DNA of 64,000 nucleotides from Takakia lepidozioides. Its lineage: Eukaryota; Streptophyta; Takakiopsida; Takakiales; Takakiaceae. The notes under the pieces were generated by a model. That model was not told the origin of the DNA. It made no database searches and saw nothing but the letters and a program-made list of their open reading frames with translations. The translations under genes and the position numbers were made by a program. Positions within the stretch are counted from its first letter, which is position 1. Every line of letters begins with the position of its first letter. Below, in pieces: positions 44,816 through 57,363 of the stretch. The stretch lies in contig CM060731.1 of assembly GCA_030704615.1 (NCBI GenBank), forward strand, positions 46,810,001-46,874,000, given 5' to 3'.

Positions 44816-47635
44816 CTACCTGCAATTAAGACACAAGTACATTTTTGGCTAAACTAGATGGGAAATATATCCGGCCAGTATGGCTCCAGTGCTCATCCGA
44901 GGTCAAAACAGATTTTAGCTTCCTCCATTCTTCATTGTGAAACTGTCATACTGGTAAAATACTTCCACGAAATTTAAGTTGCATCCAACAAGTCCTGGGA
45001 TCCATCAGTGGACCACCTCAACAAATGCCAAAAGCAATAGGTTGACTGTATCTTGTTGTAACAACACTTCAAACTTTCTCTGCACACTACAGCTATGTAG
45101 CGACAATAAGTTCTGTCTGTCTGGTGCAAAATTCTACCCCACAATGCTGGATTCCACTCATATGCAGCAGATTTGCCAACCAGAATATTTCAACCATATC
45201 ATCCATTTAGAGAACTTGTGCCAAAAGACATGGTATGACAAGCACCTTCCTGTCTTGTACTAACACACAGGTACTCCCAACCCATCCATATACCCTACCT
45301 GAAAGGACCTATCATGGTAGCTGCAGTGAGTTCTGCAATTCCTTCGGTTTTCCCCAGATTAGGTTAACCTGCTAAGAATGGTGCTAACTGTGCGCTGGAG
45401 CTAGGAGGGGCTGCGATGAGTGCAGAGCAGGGGGCTTGAAGACGACCTCCAGCACAAGGTCTTCACTAGATAGATGAATTAATTGTCCTTCCGATTTTTC
45501 TAGAGGATTAGCACCCATTTGTATTGAGAAATCACCCGTCTTCAAACCCCAAGTACAATCACAGCTTCAGGCCTTACTTGGACACCGCATGCAAAAGAGG
45601 TGGTTTTAGTTCGTTATCTGACTTGGAAAGAGGGACCAAAAACAAGAGAGAAATAGCCCCGCATCAGGTAGTGTCCTCTACCTATTCTCTGCCTATTAAT
45701 TGTCCTTCCGATTTTTCTAGAGGACTAGCACCCATTTGTATTGAGAAATCACCCGACTTCAAACCCCAAGTACAATCACAGCTTCAGGCCTTACTTGGAC
45801 ACCGCATGCAAAAGAGGTGGTTTTAGTTCGTTATCTGACTTGGAAAGAGGGACCAAAAACAAGAGAGAAACAGCCCCGCATCAGGTAGTATCCTCTACCT
45901 CTTCTCTGCAAATTGGGCGGATTGCTGAACTATATGAACCACGTCAAAGATGAGAAGCCCAGATCTTCATTTGAAATTCTCCAGCCCCCTAATCGGAGGA
46001 TATTGACAAGTACCGGAATCTTCACGTTCGGTCAAATGATGAGAACAAACTAATAGTTGGAGACAATTTGTCACGAGCTTTGGCTTCAGCAGTACCTCCT
46101 ACGTGACCTCGGTAAGCCTTAGTCGTAAGCTCATATTCGAACTTCTCTAAAAGGTCCAACCTTCACACCTCGAGAATCTTACATCTACTCGATATCAGGA
46201 GCATGCTACCTCCAACGGGGGGTTCGTAATTTACCTTCCAAATCGACACCGCCGAAAACTGCAATAACCCCCTCTTCTTCGAGGAAATTCGTTATGCGAG
46301 ACGAGCTCCGAGACTTCCGAAAAGCAGAATCCACAACGAGTGTATCCAGTTGGAACATGGGAAGGCAGGACTACAACCCCTCTCATCATCACCCACAGAT
46401 GTACGCTTAGACCAGGGGAAAGGACAGGGCAGTCAACAATCGGGCTATGACATCGTGTGGGACATTGTTCCCTTAACGCTTATCGAGTGTACTTCAAACA
46501 AGAAAATCACTGGTCAGGGGGAACAGAGAATAGGTCAGCTGGGTTCAGGACAGAGGCACCTCCGAACAGTACAATCCCACAATGCAATCCCACAATGAAA
46601 AGGGGAAGACTGAAAGGATTTAGTTTGATCTCAAAGTGAGACTGACAATTGATGCTTCCCCTGAAGTGTGCATGAACGCTGAATTCGTGTGCGCAGTTTG
46701 CAATTGGAGGATGCGAGAGGATGTGCTGCACCCCGCGAGGCAAGGAGGGTCCCCACTTTGATAGAGTTGCACATCCACTCTTTACTTGTTGCTTCGTCTT
46801 CTTTCACGTGTAATTCTGTTGTTGGGCTATCATCCTTCTTTCTGGACCTCAAAAACAGTATACATGGGTCCAGTTCATGCTCCAGTTGAGTAGGGTTTGG
46901 GCTCCAAAGAGGATGAGATACTTCTGAAATAAAAGCCACAAGACTGCACTGGTATAATGGTCTCTACACTTCCGTGGCACTACTGGTAATCTCTTCATGT
47001 GTTGTGTTGTGTTGGTACTTGGCAGATTTGTTTCATGTCAGACTGTGCATTAGCCCACTATGACACCACTGTGCCATAAATGACTTCTCTTTCACTTTCC
47101 TGAACCTAAAGTTGATGTCTCCATTAAAGAAAAAACCAGATTCACTTTGCACCCAAATTCTTGCCTTTTTGAATTTGGCACAGAGCCAATGTACAAAGGA
47201 GACAATGAAACTTCAGTTACACTTGTTTGCCCGGATATAGAGTGAAGGAGTATCATCAAAAAAGCTCGGTTGTAGGAGCCACAGCCAGTCTGGTAGACTA
47301 ACCTGAGATACAGGACGAGTGATCCTAAAGAAGAGAGGGTTGAAGGATGAGGCAACAGTGAGCACCCAATTTCACAGGATGCAGACTCAATACAGCAACT
47401 GTTATGGGATGGCAGGTTTTTGTCCTCAGGTCCACTTCTGCTTAACTAGAAAGCCAAAGACTGGCCTGTCGAATGACCAAAGGCTAAGGGCTCTGACTAG
47501 GCCCCCTTCCACCCAAGAAACCTAAGACAGCGGCAATCTTCTAAGGAAAGTGACCACAAGCAGACTGGAGACTTTAAGCTTCATGATATCAACAGTTGAA
47601 AACGACAATAATCCTCTTTTTGCAACACCAAAAGC
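44816..47635. other. Spacer between the DUF3172 and NAC-alpha genes
   Basis: The missing first exon of the DUF3172 gene should lie here. Otherwise I see only the 217-bp tandem duplication at 45481-45914 and short overlapping ORFs. The last few hundred bases before 47636 are the NAC-alpha 3' flank. Confidence 0.4.
45481..45914. repeat. 217-bp tandem duplication, two copies
   Basis: Two adjacent copies (45481-45697, 45698-45914) begin AATTGTCCTTCCG and differ at only a few positions, so the event is recent. No coding function is evident. Confidence 0.9.
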
Positions 47636-48816
<1,181 letters not shown>

Positions 48817-49351
48817 GGTGGATGCGGCTATGGAGGCGAGCAAAGCGAGCGAGCGAGAGAGTGAGAGAGCGGGAGAGCGAGACGTCTCCAAGCACACCGC
48901 GCTTCTGCCCTGCCCTGCGCCCTTGCGCCCTATCCACCGTTGGATTGCCGATGAATACTCGTCGTCCAGTCATGAGCTCTGTGAATGATAATCATCCTCC
49001 ATCCGAAACCCATGGTTAGTTAAGGTTAACTTTACTTTGGCCCTAATAGTATGTCGTCCGATCATAATCTTTTCATCCAATATCCACCTTTTTTTTTCTT
49101 TTTTTTTCTTTTTGTTTCCAAGGAGACTTACACCAGCCGGGCCAGCTACTGGGGGAAATCCACCATTTTTTATTTTTTTTTTAAACAGAACAGGGGGATT
49201 GTAGCCCTGATTAATTTTATTAATGGTTATTTGGGGAAAAAAATTAAAGCCCCCCAGTTACACGGAACACAATAGGAATAATGTTTTGTTTTGTTTTCCC
49301 TCTTTTTTTTCTTTTTTTCTTTTTTTCTTTTTTTTGGGAAGGGGATTCAGG
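48817..49351. other. NAC-alpha 5' flank and T-rich insertions
   Basis: After the purine-rich leader there are several T-rich tracts (49088-49116, 49170-49182, 49301-49335). The piece at about 49080-49260 resembles, in reverse, a short LINE tail: poly-T followed by AACAGGGGGATTGTAGCCCTG and TTTATTAA, as at 60661. The MULE begins at 49352. Confidence 0.45.
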
Positions 49352-49686
49352 CGCCTCTCATTTTAAGATAATAGGGTCTTCAATGGGCACGTGCGATGTG
49401 GCCGGTAGGCCCCGTGCACGGACGCCCGGCTCCCCAGCACCCCGCCCGCCCCGCCCCCCCACCGCTGCGCGCGGTTGCACAGCCGCGGGCGCGGCTTGCA
49501 GCAACCGCGTCCGCGCCCCCGTCCGCCGCGCAGCCAGTCACCCGCCCATGAGTCCGCTGCCCTCCAGTCTGCCAGTCCGCCAGTCCGGTGCTGGCCAATC
49601 CGCTGTCATCCAGTCCGCTGACGGCGCAGGATCGCCACCGTCCATTCCCATAACCCATCCGAGCCCTCCATTTTTAGGGCTGCGAA
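49352..49686. repeat. MULE terminal inverted repeat, left end
   Basis: Inverse counterpart of 2740-3083. The outer tip reads CGCCTCTCATTTTAAG and the bases outside it are GGATTCAGG, the likely first copy of a 9-bp target duplication whose partner is lost. It contains a GC-rich block (about 49420-49545) and AGTCCGC words (about 49550-49620). Confidence 0.85.
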
Positions 49687-50479
49687 AATGGCAATGATCT
49701 TCCCACCAAATCCCGGCCGCTCTCTTTTTACGGCTGTTTGTTGTCTGATGTTGCGGTAGGTGTTTCCATGCACGCGACTGTTCCTCTTTTGCGCGCGATG
49801 TTCATGATGATGATGAAGCGTGTGCTTGAACATGAGAGGACTGTCTCGGCACTACAGCCACCATCGTGCATATGCTTCCACTATTTTTGCCTTCTTGTTG
49901 TGCTTTCGGGAACCTTCGTTTTATGGTTTGGTTCTATGTCATAAATATGGAAAATGCGGACATCTGTCGTCGATAACGTCCTCTGCTTGTGATCCGTCAT
50001 GATACGTTTAGCCCCTTCATACTGCATCCCTCATGAGAGCCTTCACAAATTTAGTTCGTTAAAGGAACCCATGGGTAACATGGGCACGAAAATGGTGGAA
50101 GCGTATGCACATGGGGGCGTGTATTGCAGATTTCGTATCGGACGATGGGACTATTTATGTGACCAAGTATAGCGGCTTGCATCCGTCGTGAATAAGTTGT
50201 GGAAAAGGGTGGAGAATCTGAAGAAACCCAGCTTTGTGATGGATCCACATGGTATTATATAAGGGGTGGCAGCACAAAAAAACAATTCGAGTCATCACGG
50301 AACACCATCCAGTCGTAAGGTCCTCAAACATCCACACGCACCTGCTGAATGCAGATGTCTGAGCCACGACGGGAGTAGGTGCAGAATCGGTACATTGTCG
50401 CATTTGTCAGGAGACGGACCAAGCTGAGACAATTGCATCTACAAATGCGCGTGGATGTTTGAGGTCTGTTGTATCGCGA

Positions 50480-50960
50480 GTCTGTTCACAGTGGGTCCGC
50501 TGGCCCGTCAGTGCTCCGGATATTCCCCTTATCGCGTGCATAACAGTCAGTTTGGAGGCGGTCTACTGGAAGTCCGTCTGTTGGGATATCAGTTTGTCGC
50601 ACTTGTGAATTTGTCAGTCTGTTGTGTCGGAAGTCTGTCGCACTAAGTCTGTTTGACTTCTTATTTTCCCTCCGGTCAGTCTTTTGGCTTGTTCTCCTGC
50701 TAGTCTGGCGAAACGTCCATCTGCTGGACTCCTCTATGGATATCAGTCTGTTGGACTGTGCATGCATCAGTTTGTTGTGCCGCGAGTCTATTCGCAATGG
50801 GTGTGTTCGACTTTCCTGTTCTCCCCTTACTCTCTTTTGTCTTCATTCCGCTGGCAGGGAAGTGCCTCCAATATGAAGCCGCTTCGCCTCAGCAAAGCGA
50901 ATAGTCCGCTGGACTGGCGGTCCGGTGGACTCTCGGCCCGATGGGAAATGAGTTTGCTGC
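50480..50960. repeat. Dispersed AGTCTGTTG words upstream of the protease gene
   Basis: More than ten irregularly spaced variants of AGTCTGTTG or AGTCCGCTGG fill the presumed 5' untranslated or promoter region of the plus-strand MULE gene. They are not tandem units of fixed length. Confidence 0.75.
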
Positions 50961-51423
50961 ACTTTCGAGGACCGTGGATGAATTTAGTACGATTCAGTGG
51001 ACGTATTCAATGCGATGACGGCGGATAGTTGGCGCTTGTGAAATCGCGGCACATTGGCAGTGTCATGCCCGCTTTCCCCCTTCTACTTCTACTTTCTTCT
51101 CATGTTCCCTGTGCGATCGACTCCATTCTCTTCGCGCCTGTTTCTTCACACTGTTTTGCACTGTTTTGTTTTCCTCTTTGCGTTTCCATCACCGTAACGA
51201 AAGACGACCGTTCTTCCCCAGGTGTGGAGAGTCGCGGTGAGCCGCGAAGCGTCGTAAACACGCTCGTCTTCGTAACAACTCGAAGTTCATCGGCTCGGTG
51301 AGGTTCTCACTTGCTGCGGTGTTTCCATTCCATTTTGTGTCCTCTTCTTGCTTAGGGTGAGTCTTTTCATAGGACTTCTATCTGTCGCTCATTGTCCTTG
51401 CACCTTCGTTTCATTCTGCAGCG

Positions 51424-54400
51424 ATGGAGGATGCTTGTGAAAAGGGTGGAGCGGACTGGGTGGATTTTGTGCACCAAACCAGACTGAAGAAGGAGCGAAG
51501 GTACTGGTACTCACCAGACGAGTTTGATCATAAAATAGTGGAAGCATTTGTAGACCTCCGCGCCCGAAAGCCCAAAAACTCGAATTGGCAGAAGGACAAG
51601 CTCTTCTGTCCCTTCTGTGAAGAGGTTATCAAGGACAAAATCCAACTAAATCGGCATTGTGTTGACACGGGTTGCAAGGAGACTGTTGCAATGATTCCAC
51701 GGGATTTCAAGCCTTGGCCGATACTGAAAGAAATGTCGATTGTCAAAGAGGCCACAATGCGCTTGCGCAGATCAGTGCTTGACCCCCGCACTTTGGAATT
51801 AGACGAAGTGCGCGCACGGTATGGCGTCCATTGTGGTGGCCCGTCAATGGAGGATTTGCAAGTGCAGGGAACGCCGGACGCTCCCAGAAAATGTAAACTG
51901 AGTGATGGGGCCCAAAAAAAGGAGAGGCAAAAAAAGGAGAGGCAAAAAAAGGAGAAGGCTGCAAGGTCTACTCGCGAAGCAAGGGCAAAATCCACGCAAC
52001 AGACTGAACCCCGTCCTGGGCGGCAGACCCACACCATCAGTACTGATACTGAAAGTGAATCTGCTCAGGGCCTGGAAGGGGTGACAAGTCCAGTGGACAT
52101 TGACTTGCCTGACCAGACTCGGCAGCAGACTCACACAAATATCGCGACCCATGCCATCGGTTTAGGGTCAAAACCAAAAACTCAACAGAGCACTGAAGGG
52201 TCAGTCTGCCCTGGCACATTGCGCCTCGTTGACTTTGGGCTTCCCACCAGAGTGCCCACCAATTGGGGATCCGGACTTCTTCCGTTATTTCTACAGAGTT
52301 GCCCAGTCAGGTCTGCTACGCACATTCATCGTCATCCAGCAGACTCCCGTTCAGCAGCCTGTCATCCAGCAGACTCCAACGGAGCAGACTCCCAACGAGC
52401 AGCTTGTCATCCTGCAGACTCCTCTCCAGGAACCCATCATGCAGCCCATGCCAATGGGAAATCCTGTCATCCAACAGATTGCGGACCAGCAGACTGTCTT
52501 TCTCTCACGTAGCATGACGTTTTTTGCAGTTTGGCGATCGCCATCATCGGTAATTCGACCGGGAGCTGAAGACCTCACACTTCCCCTGCTTAGGGTGGGA
52601 GAAATTAATCCCCATTTGGGCATAATGAGCTCCACCGGATTGTTGCGGACCGCCGGTGGTCATTTGTACCCTTTCATTATTCCATGGAGTTTTCTATTGA
52701 GGAAGCCAACCATGTTCTAGAAGCCGCCTCTGCTGTTGCCATTGAAGCCACAAGCGACCAAAATGCGCCGCCTCTACTTGTGTAGCTGATTCTCATGGAT
52801 GACCCACGGCCTGAAGACCTCAGACATATGCCTATGGCACATCCAACCTTTGGGGTGTGAAGAAAGCACTTGTTCGGATTGACTGAGGAGGACTTTGAGC
52901 GCATGGCAGCTTCCTTCCTACAACACGGATGGATGCAATTTGGCAATTTCCGCTCATACAACAAGTTGATGAAGGATCTACATAGTTTGAGGATGGACTT
53001 ACTCCATGGAACAGACCATTCACAGAAGTTTGTGGTGGATGATGCATTGCACTGGTTTGCATTGGTGATGGAGCGAGCAGTATTCGACATTGTTTTGCAG
53101 AATCCCAATGTCTTCAAAATCCTGTGGTGTGGGATCCCAACTGAAGACTGCATCGGCGCCATTACTCATCTCGATGGAGCATGCCTGTGCCGGCAAATCA
53201 AGGACATTGGCCTCGTCGGAAATCTTTTGGAAGGTAAAATGTTATGGGCAACTTTCGTGTTTCAGCTCAATTTCTTTTGCCAACTTTTTTAGAAATTCAC
53301 ATTTGCATAAACATGTGTTGCAGGGCGAGTTGATCTGGGAGACAAGCAAGTGCAGGCTGCTTTCGACTCTTTTGCCAGAGGTGCAAGGGACCTTGTCTTG
53401 GTTTTACAAGAAGTTCGAGAGACTGTCCAGCAGACTGGCCACAAGAATGTCGAACAACATATTCCCCACGACACATGTGGGCAGACTGCCCAAGTGCTGG
53501 AGACCAAGCATATGCACCAGACCGTCCCGGGTAATAGGCCGGATCACTCCCAGCAGACTGCCCCGCACACACATACTCAGTATGTACAAACAGTACTGAG
53601 CGGGCAGCAAACTTTGCAGACTTTGCAGCAGACCGGAGAACAGACCGGCCAACAGACTACCCCTCAGCCGACTGTGCAGCAGACCAGCGAACATGGCCAC
53701 CAAACTGCCCCTCAGCAGACTGTATAGCAGACCGTGCAGCAGACCGACGAATCCAACCAGCAGATTGCCCCTCAGCAGATTGTGCAACACACTGGCGAAC
53801 CCACTCAGCAGATGGCCGAGCAGACAATCCAGGAGACTAACAACCAGTCTGTTCCCTGGATTGTGCAACAGACTCGGATACACTAGCCTCACCGGGACCC
53901 TGTGGACGAATTTCTACTGAGTTCCCAACAACATGTTTTTGGATCTGCCAGTATGAGTGTTTTGACCGAGTCCACTTTTTCCCCAGGCACATTCACTGAC
54001 AACGTCATCAGGTCACCGGTAAAGCATTATTATCCAGCTCCCCGTGGCCTGCCTTCTATGACCTTCCAGCTTAGTCCCGTTTTCGTGCGCTCAGTGGCGA
54101 AAACGAAAGCCATAGATGAGTCTTACGTGATGACCGAACTCAATCTGGGAACGCAAAACCGTATCATAGATCTTACAGAAGAGTCTGAGGAAGCAATTGC
54201 CGGTGGGTCTTCTATACATGTTCTTGATGTTCCCCAAGTCCATGGAGATCCGAACACCCAGCCGGCTGTCCACCAGACTGACCAGCACACTGAACAGTGG
54301 ACACATGGAATGACTGTCGAGCAACCTGTGGCGGGGCAGCATACTGTCTTCATTGATGAGCAGACTGAACCGTAGACTAACCAGCAGATTGCACAGGTCA

Positions 54401-56521
54401 CAGATGGAAGGACTGACCAAGATGGTTCGAAGCGGCAGACTGCACAACTCAGCTCTGACCGCACAGTTCAGACTGCACGACCTGACCAGCACACTGCACA
54501 CTTCACAGAGGGAAGGACTGATGACCAACCTGCCACCGAGCACATTGCCCACATTGAGGAAGAGACTAAACCGCAGAGTTGCCAGCAGACTGCACAGTTC
54601 ACAGACGAAAGGACTGACAAAGAACCGGCGGCCAAGCAGACTGCCCACATTGAGCAACAGACTGAACATGCTGGCAGGCACACTGACAAGGAACCACATG
54701 TGGCGCAGACACCGTCTGGTATAGCGCTGGATTACATGGAGTCTGCTCCCTCACCCCTTGGGCAGGTTGTGCCATTTCCTCTTTCAGCACTGTTGTTTAT
54801 GTTTTAGCACATTGTGAAATTGGGCTAATTCAACATTTTGCTCGGTATCCTCACAGGATGTTCGTCCCTTCGTCGGCAGACTGTCTACTTCTGAGGACAT
54901 GACATCTTCCGCCCATGCTGCAAATGTGGGATCGACAACCAAGAAAGGTGTGGGGGTGAGCACGCCCCCCGATGCGCGGGTCAATTCTACGCATGCGACC
55001 CACGAAGCTGCAAAGACAGGTCCAGCAAGTGTAAACAAACCTGCTGACCAGCCTCTGTTGCGAAGTAGGGCGGCAGTGCTGCGTTTGACTGCTCTATCCA
55101 GCCCGCCTACAGCTGTCCCTGCTTCCCAGGGGAGAGGCAAAGCCAAGAAGCGGACTGTCGTGGACCATGTTGAGGAGGTCGAGGAGGGTCCGAGTACCAA
55201 GAGACCGGCGAAGAAAAAGTCGGGCGTCTTTATGAACAAGAACCGCAAACTGGCCTTGGACATGGACAAAGATGTGGGTCGTTTCCTAGAGCAGCACAGG
55301 TGAGTACTGTGCTCAGTCTCCTCGTCTGTCTTTGTCGTAAGTGTTTTGCGCTCTGTTGTGGTCAGTCTGCTGCTAGTTTCATCATTGTCTGTTGTGGTTA
55401 GTCTTGTCAGTCTGATGAATTGTTCAGCCTGTAGAGTATTTGGTACCATGTTGACGTCAGTCTGTTCAATACATGAGGCTTCCCGAAGGATGGTCTGATC
55501 TGTGCAGGATGGGTGCTCGGTTTGGCAAAGCACATGCTCTCCACGTGAAGGCGGGTAATTCCATGCTGATGTTTTTTGAAGGGGACCCACGGTTTGAATG
55601 CGGACTGTCGCCGGATGACATAAATGGCGCTCCAGAAGGTTGAGTTGGAGTGCACAGATAGACTCCTGGAGCTGTGGTGTCGATTCTTGAGAAGTCGGTT
55701 GAGGTTGCATTCACCAACACTATTGTTGTTCTTCCAACGTCGACGTGGACGGTGTTGAAGTCATTGGGGGTGGGGCAACATGAAAGCCTTCTAGAGGTCT
55801 TGAAAGGTTGCCTCAGCATTGAATGACTGGGCAAGGACTTGAAAGAATGCGATTTCATTTTGGTGCCAATTGGGGACGAGTAAGAACTCTTCGGAGAATG
55901 CTGAGACTATCTCCTGAGTCATAGTCTGGTTTCGCAGTGTCGTCTTGACTCTGAGCGATTAAGTTGACCTCTGTATTTGTGCAGTGGATTGGGTTTGAAG
56001 ATTGAGTCTGCTGAGTGGTCGGTCTGCTGAGTGTCAGTCTGCTGAGTCTGCCCATCATGATTGTGCAATGACGCCATATTGTTTGATACCATTGCAGGGG
56101 GCACTGGAGTGTTTGTATCATCGACCTCTGCAAGGGCTGTTACACTCACCTGAACTCTATCAGGGACTCGCATAAATGTCCATTTATTCTAGGGTGGATT
56201 CGGAAGCTTCATGCTGAGTGCTTAGGGTACTCGATGGACTCACCAGAGTGGCATGAGATTGTCCAAGCATTTCAGTTCCACGCGCCTGATGTGCCCCAGC
56301 AACCATTTAGCTGGGAGTGTGGCTTTTACGTCATGTCATTCATTCAAGTGTTTTATAAGTGGGTAAAAGTCAGAGCAAATGTCTCCAAGACTGCAAAGCC
56401 AGAGAGAGGAACACCTTTCACGAAGGACTGGTTTACTTTCAAGTTTGCACTTGGGCAGCGAATGCAGTGTGCCCAGTATATCGTGCGGGGGTTGGACAAT
56501 GTAGAGAAACTGCTCTCATGA
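51424..56521 (+). pseudogene. MULE-borne Ulp1-like (C48) cysteine protease gene, damaged
   Basis: The ATG at 51424 follows a CTGCAG acceptor. The N-terminal part has a C2HC-type finger (FCPFCEEVIKDKIQLNRHC, about 51603-51660) and three KKERQ repeats (about 51915-51955). A frame change near 52250 leads into a Gln-Gln-Thr-rich region. A middle domain (about 52880-53240: GLTEEDFERMAASFLQHGW) follows, then more QQT repeats (53340-54750). A basic exon (about 54857-55302, ending EQHR) splices in phase to MGARFGKAHALHVKAG at about 55509. The protease core is at 56098-56521: GHWSVCIIDLCKG (His), SIRDSH (Asp candidate) and VPQQPFSWECGFYVMSF (Gln and Cys). These match the Ulp1/SENP order. In-frame stops near 52783, 53726, 54373 and 55823 indicate decay. 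Confidence 0.75.
52340..54720 (+). repeat. Coding repeats of CAGCAGACTG (Gln-Gln-Thr)
   Basis: The word CAGCAGACTG or a one-base variant occurs dozens of times, encoding QQT separated by 2-10 variable residues. Clusters are at about 52340-52500, 53430-53880 and 54260-54700. The same GACTG core occurs outside the coding region of this element. Confidence 0.85.
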
Positions 56522-56689
56522 GTATGATGTACTTGTCCTGTGAAGTCTATGTACCGAAATAAAAAATGCGAGTCTTTTCGCTTACTATTCCAGTGGTGAT
56601 GAGCACTTTTGTGTACTGTGGGTCCTAGCATGTTTTGTAATGTTGTCACTAAACTCAATGGACACAATGGTGTCAATTTTTCCATGCAT

Positions 56690-57135
56690 TGTGCACCCGA
56701 GTCTACTGAGCTTGAATGTGCGAGCAGTACGCTGCCGAGGCTAGGACTGGTGGGTCTGGTACCTAGTCTGGTAGGCACCATGTCCATGAGTCCGCTGGGA
56801 CGCTGGATTGGCATGAGTCGTTAGGGAGGTAGTCCACTGGAGCCTGTCCATTTTGAGTCTGCTGTTGTGGATGAGTCTGCTTGAGACTTAGTCTGTCCAG
56901 CAGTCTGCTGGAAGAGTTGCAGGGATGAGGTGGAAGTGTGGTGAGCAGACTTTTGGAGTGGGTAGCAGACTGACCAGCAGACTGGCTTACTGGCGCTCGC
57001 AGTCTGTTGACTGTGACTCTGTTGGGAGACTGTGCGTGAGTCCGTTGGGAGACTATGCTTGGGAGACTGTGTGGGAGTCAGTTGGGAGATTGGAGGAGTC
57101 CATTGGGAGACTGTGTATTAGTCCATTGCGGACTT
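56690..57135. repeat. Noncoding AGTCTG(C/T)TGGGAGACTG words
   Basis: In the space between the convergent protease and transposase genes, about twenty variants of AGTCTGCTGG, CAGACTG and TTGGGAGACTG occur. From about 57000 they approach a tandem array. Confidence 0.8.
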
Positions 57136-57170
57136 GTATTTCAGAAAAGGACAATGCTACCAGAGGAATT

Positions 57171-57363
57171 GCAGACTTATATTGTCTTCTTCGTGACACC
57201 TACACGACGTGAAACCTTGTCTCTTTTCGAGGAATTGCAGACTTATATTGTCTTCTCCGTGACACCTACACGACGTGAAACCTTGTCTCTTTTCGAGGCA
57301 TTGCAGACTTATATTATCTTCTTTGTGACATCTACACGACCTGAAACCTTGCGAATTTTTGAG
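57171..57363. repeat. 66-bp tandem repeat, three copies
   Basis: Units start at 57171, 57237 and 57303, each beginning GCAGACTTATATT and containing ACACGACGTGAAACCTTG or close variants. The period is a multiple of three, so a plus-strand frame stays open through it (22 residues per unit). The transposase stop codon on the minus strand lies inside the third unit, so the repeats are in its 3' end or UTR. Confidence 0.9.

Noticed and set aside
51528-52037. 169-codon minus-strand ORF
   Set aside because: Antisense to the zinc-finger exon of the plus-strand MULE gene, with low-complexity Phe/Leu/Ser runs from the AAAAAAGGAG repeats.
54784-55710. 308-codon minus-strand ORF over the MULE protease gene
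   Set aside because: It has no recognisable domain, and the plus strand has splice-consistent coding exons (54857-55302 and from 55509) with a basic NLS-like stretch. Open minus frames here follow from the CAGACTG-rich composition.
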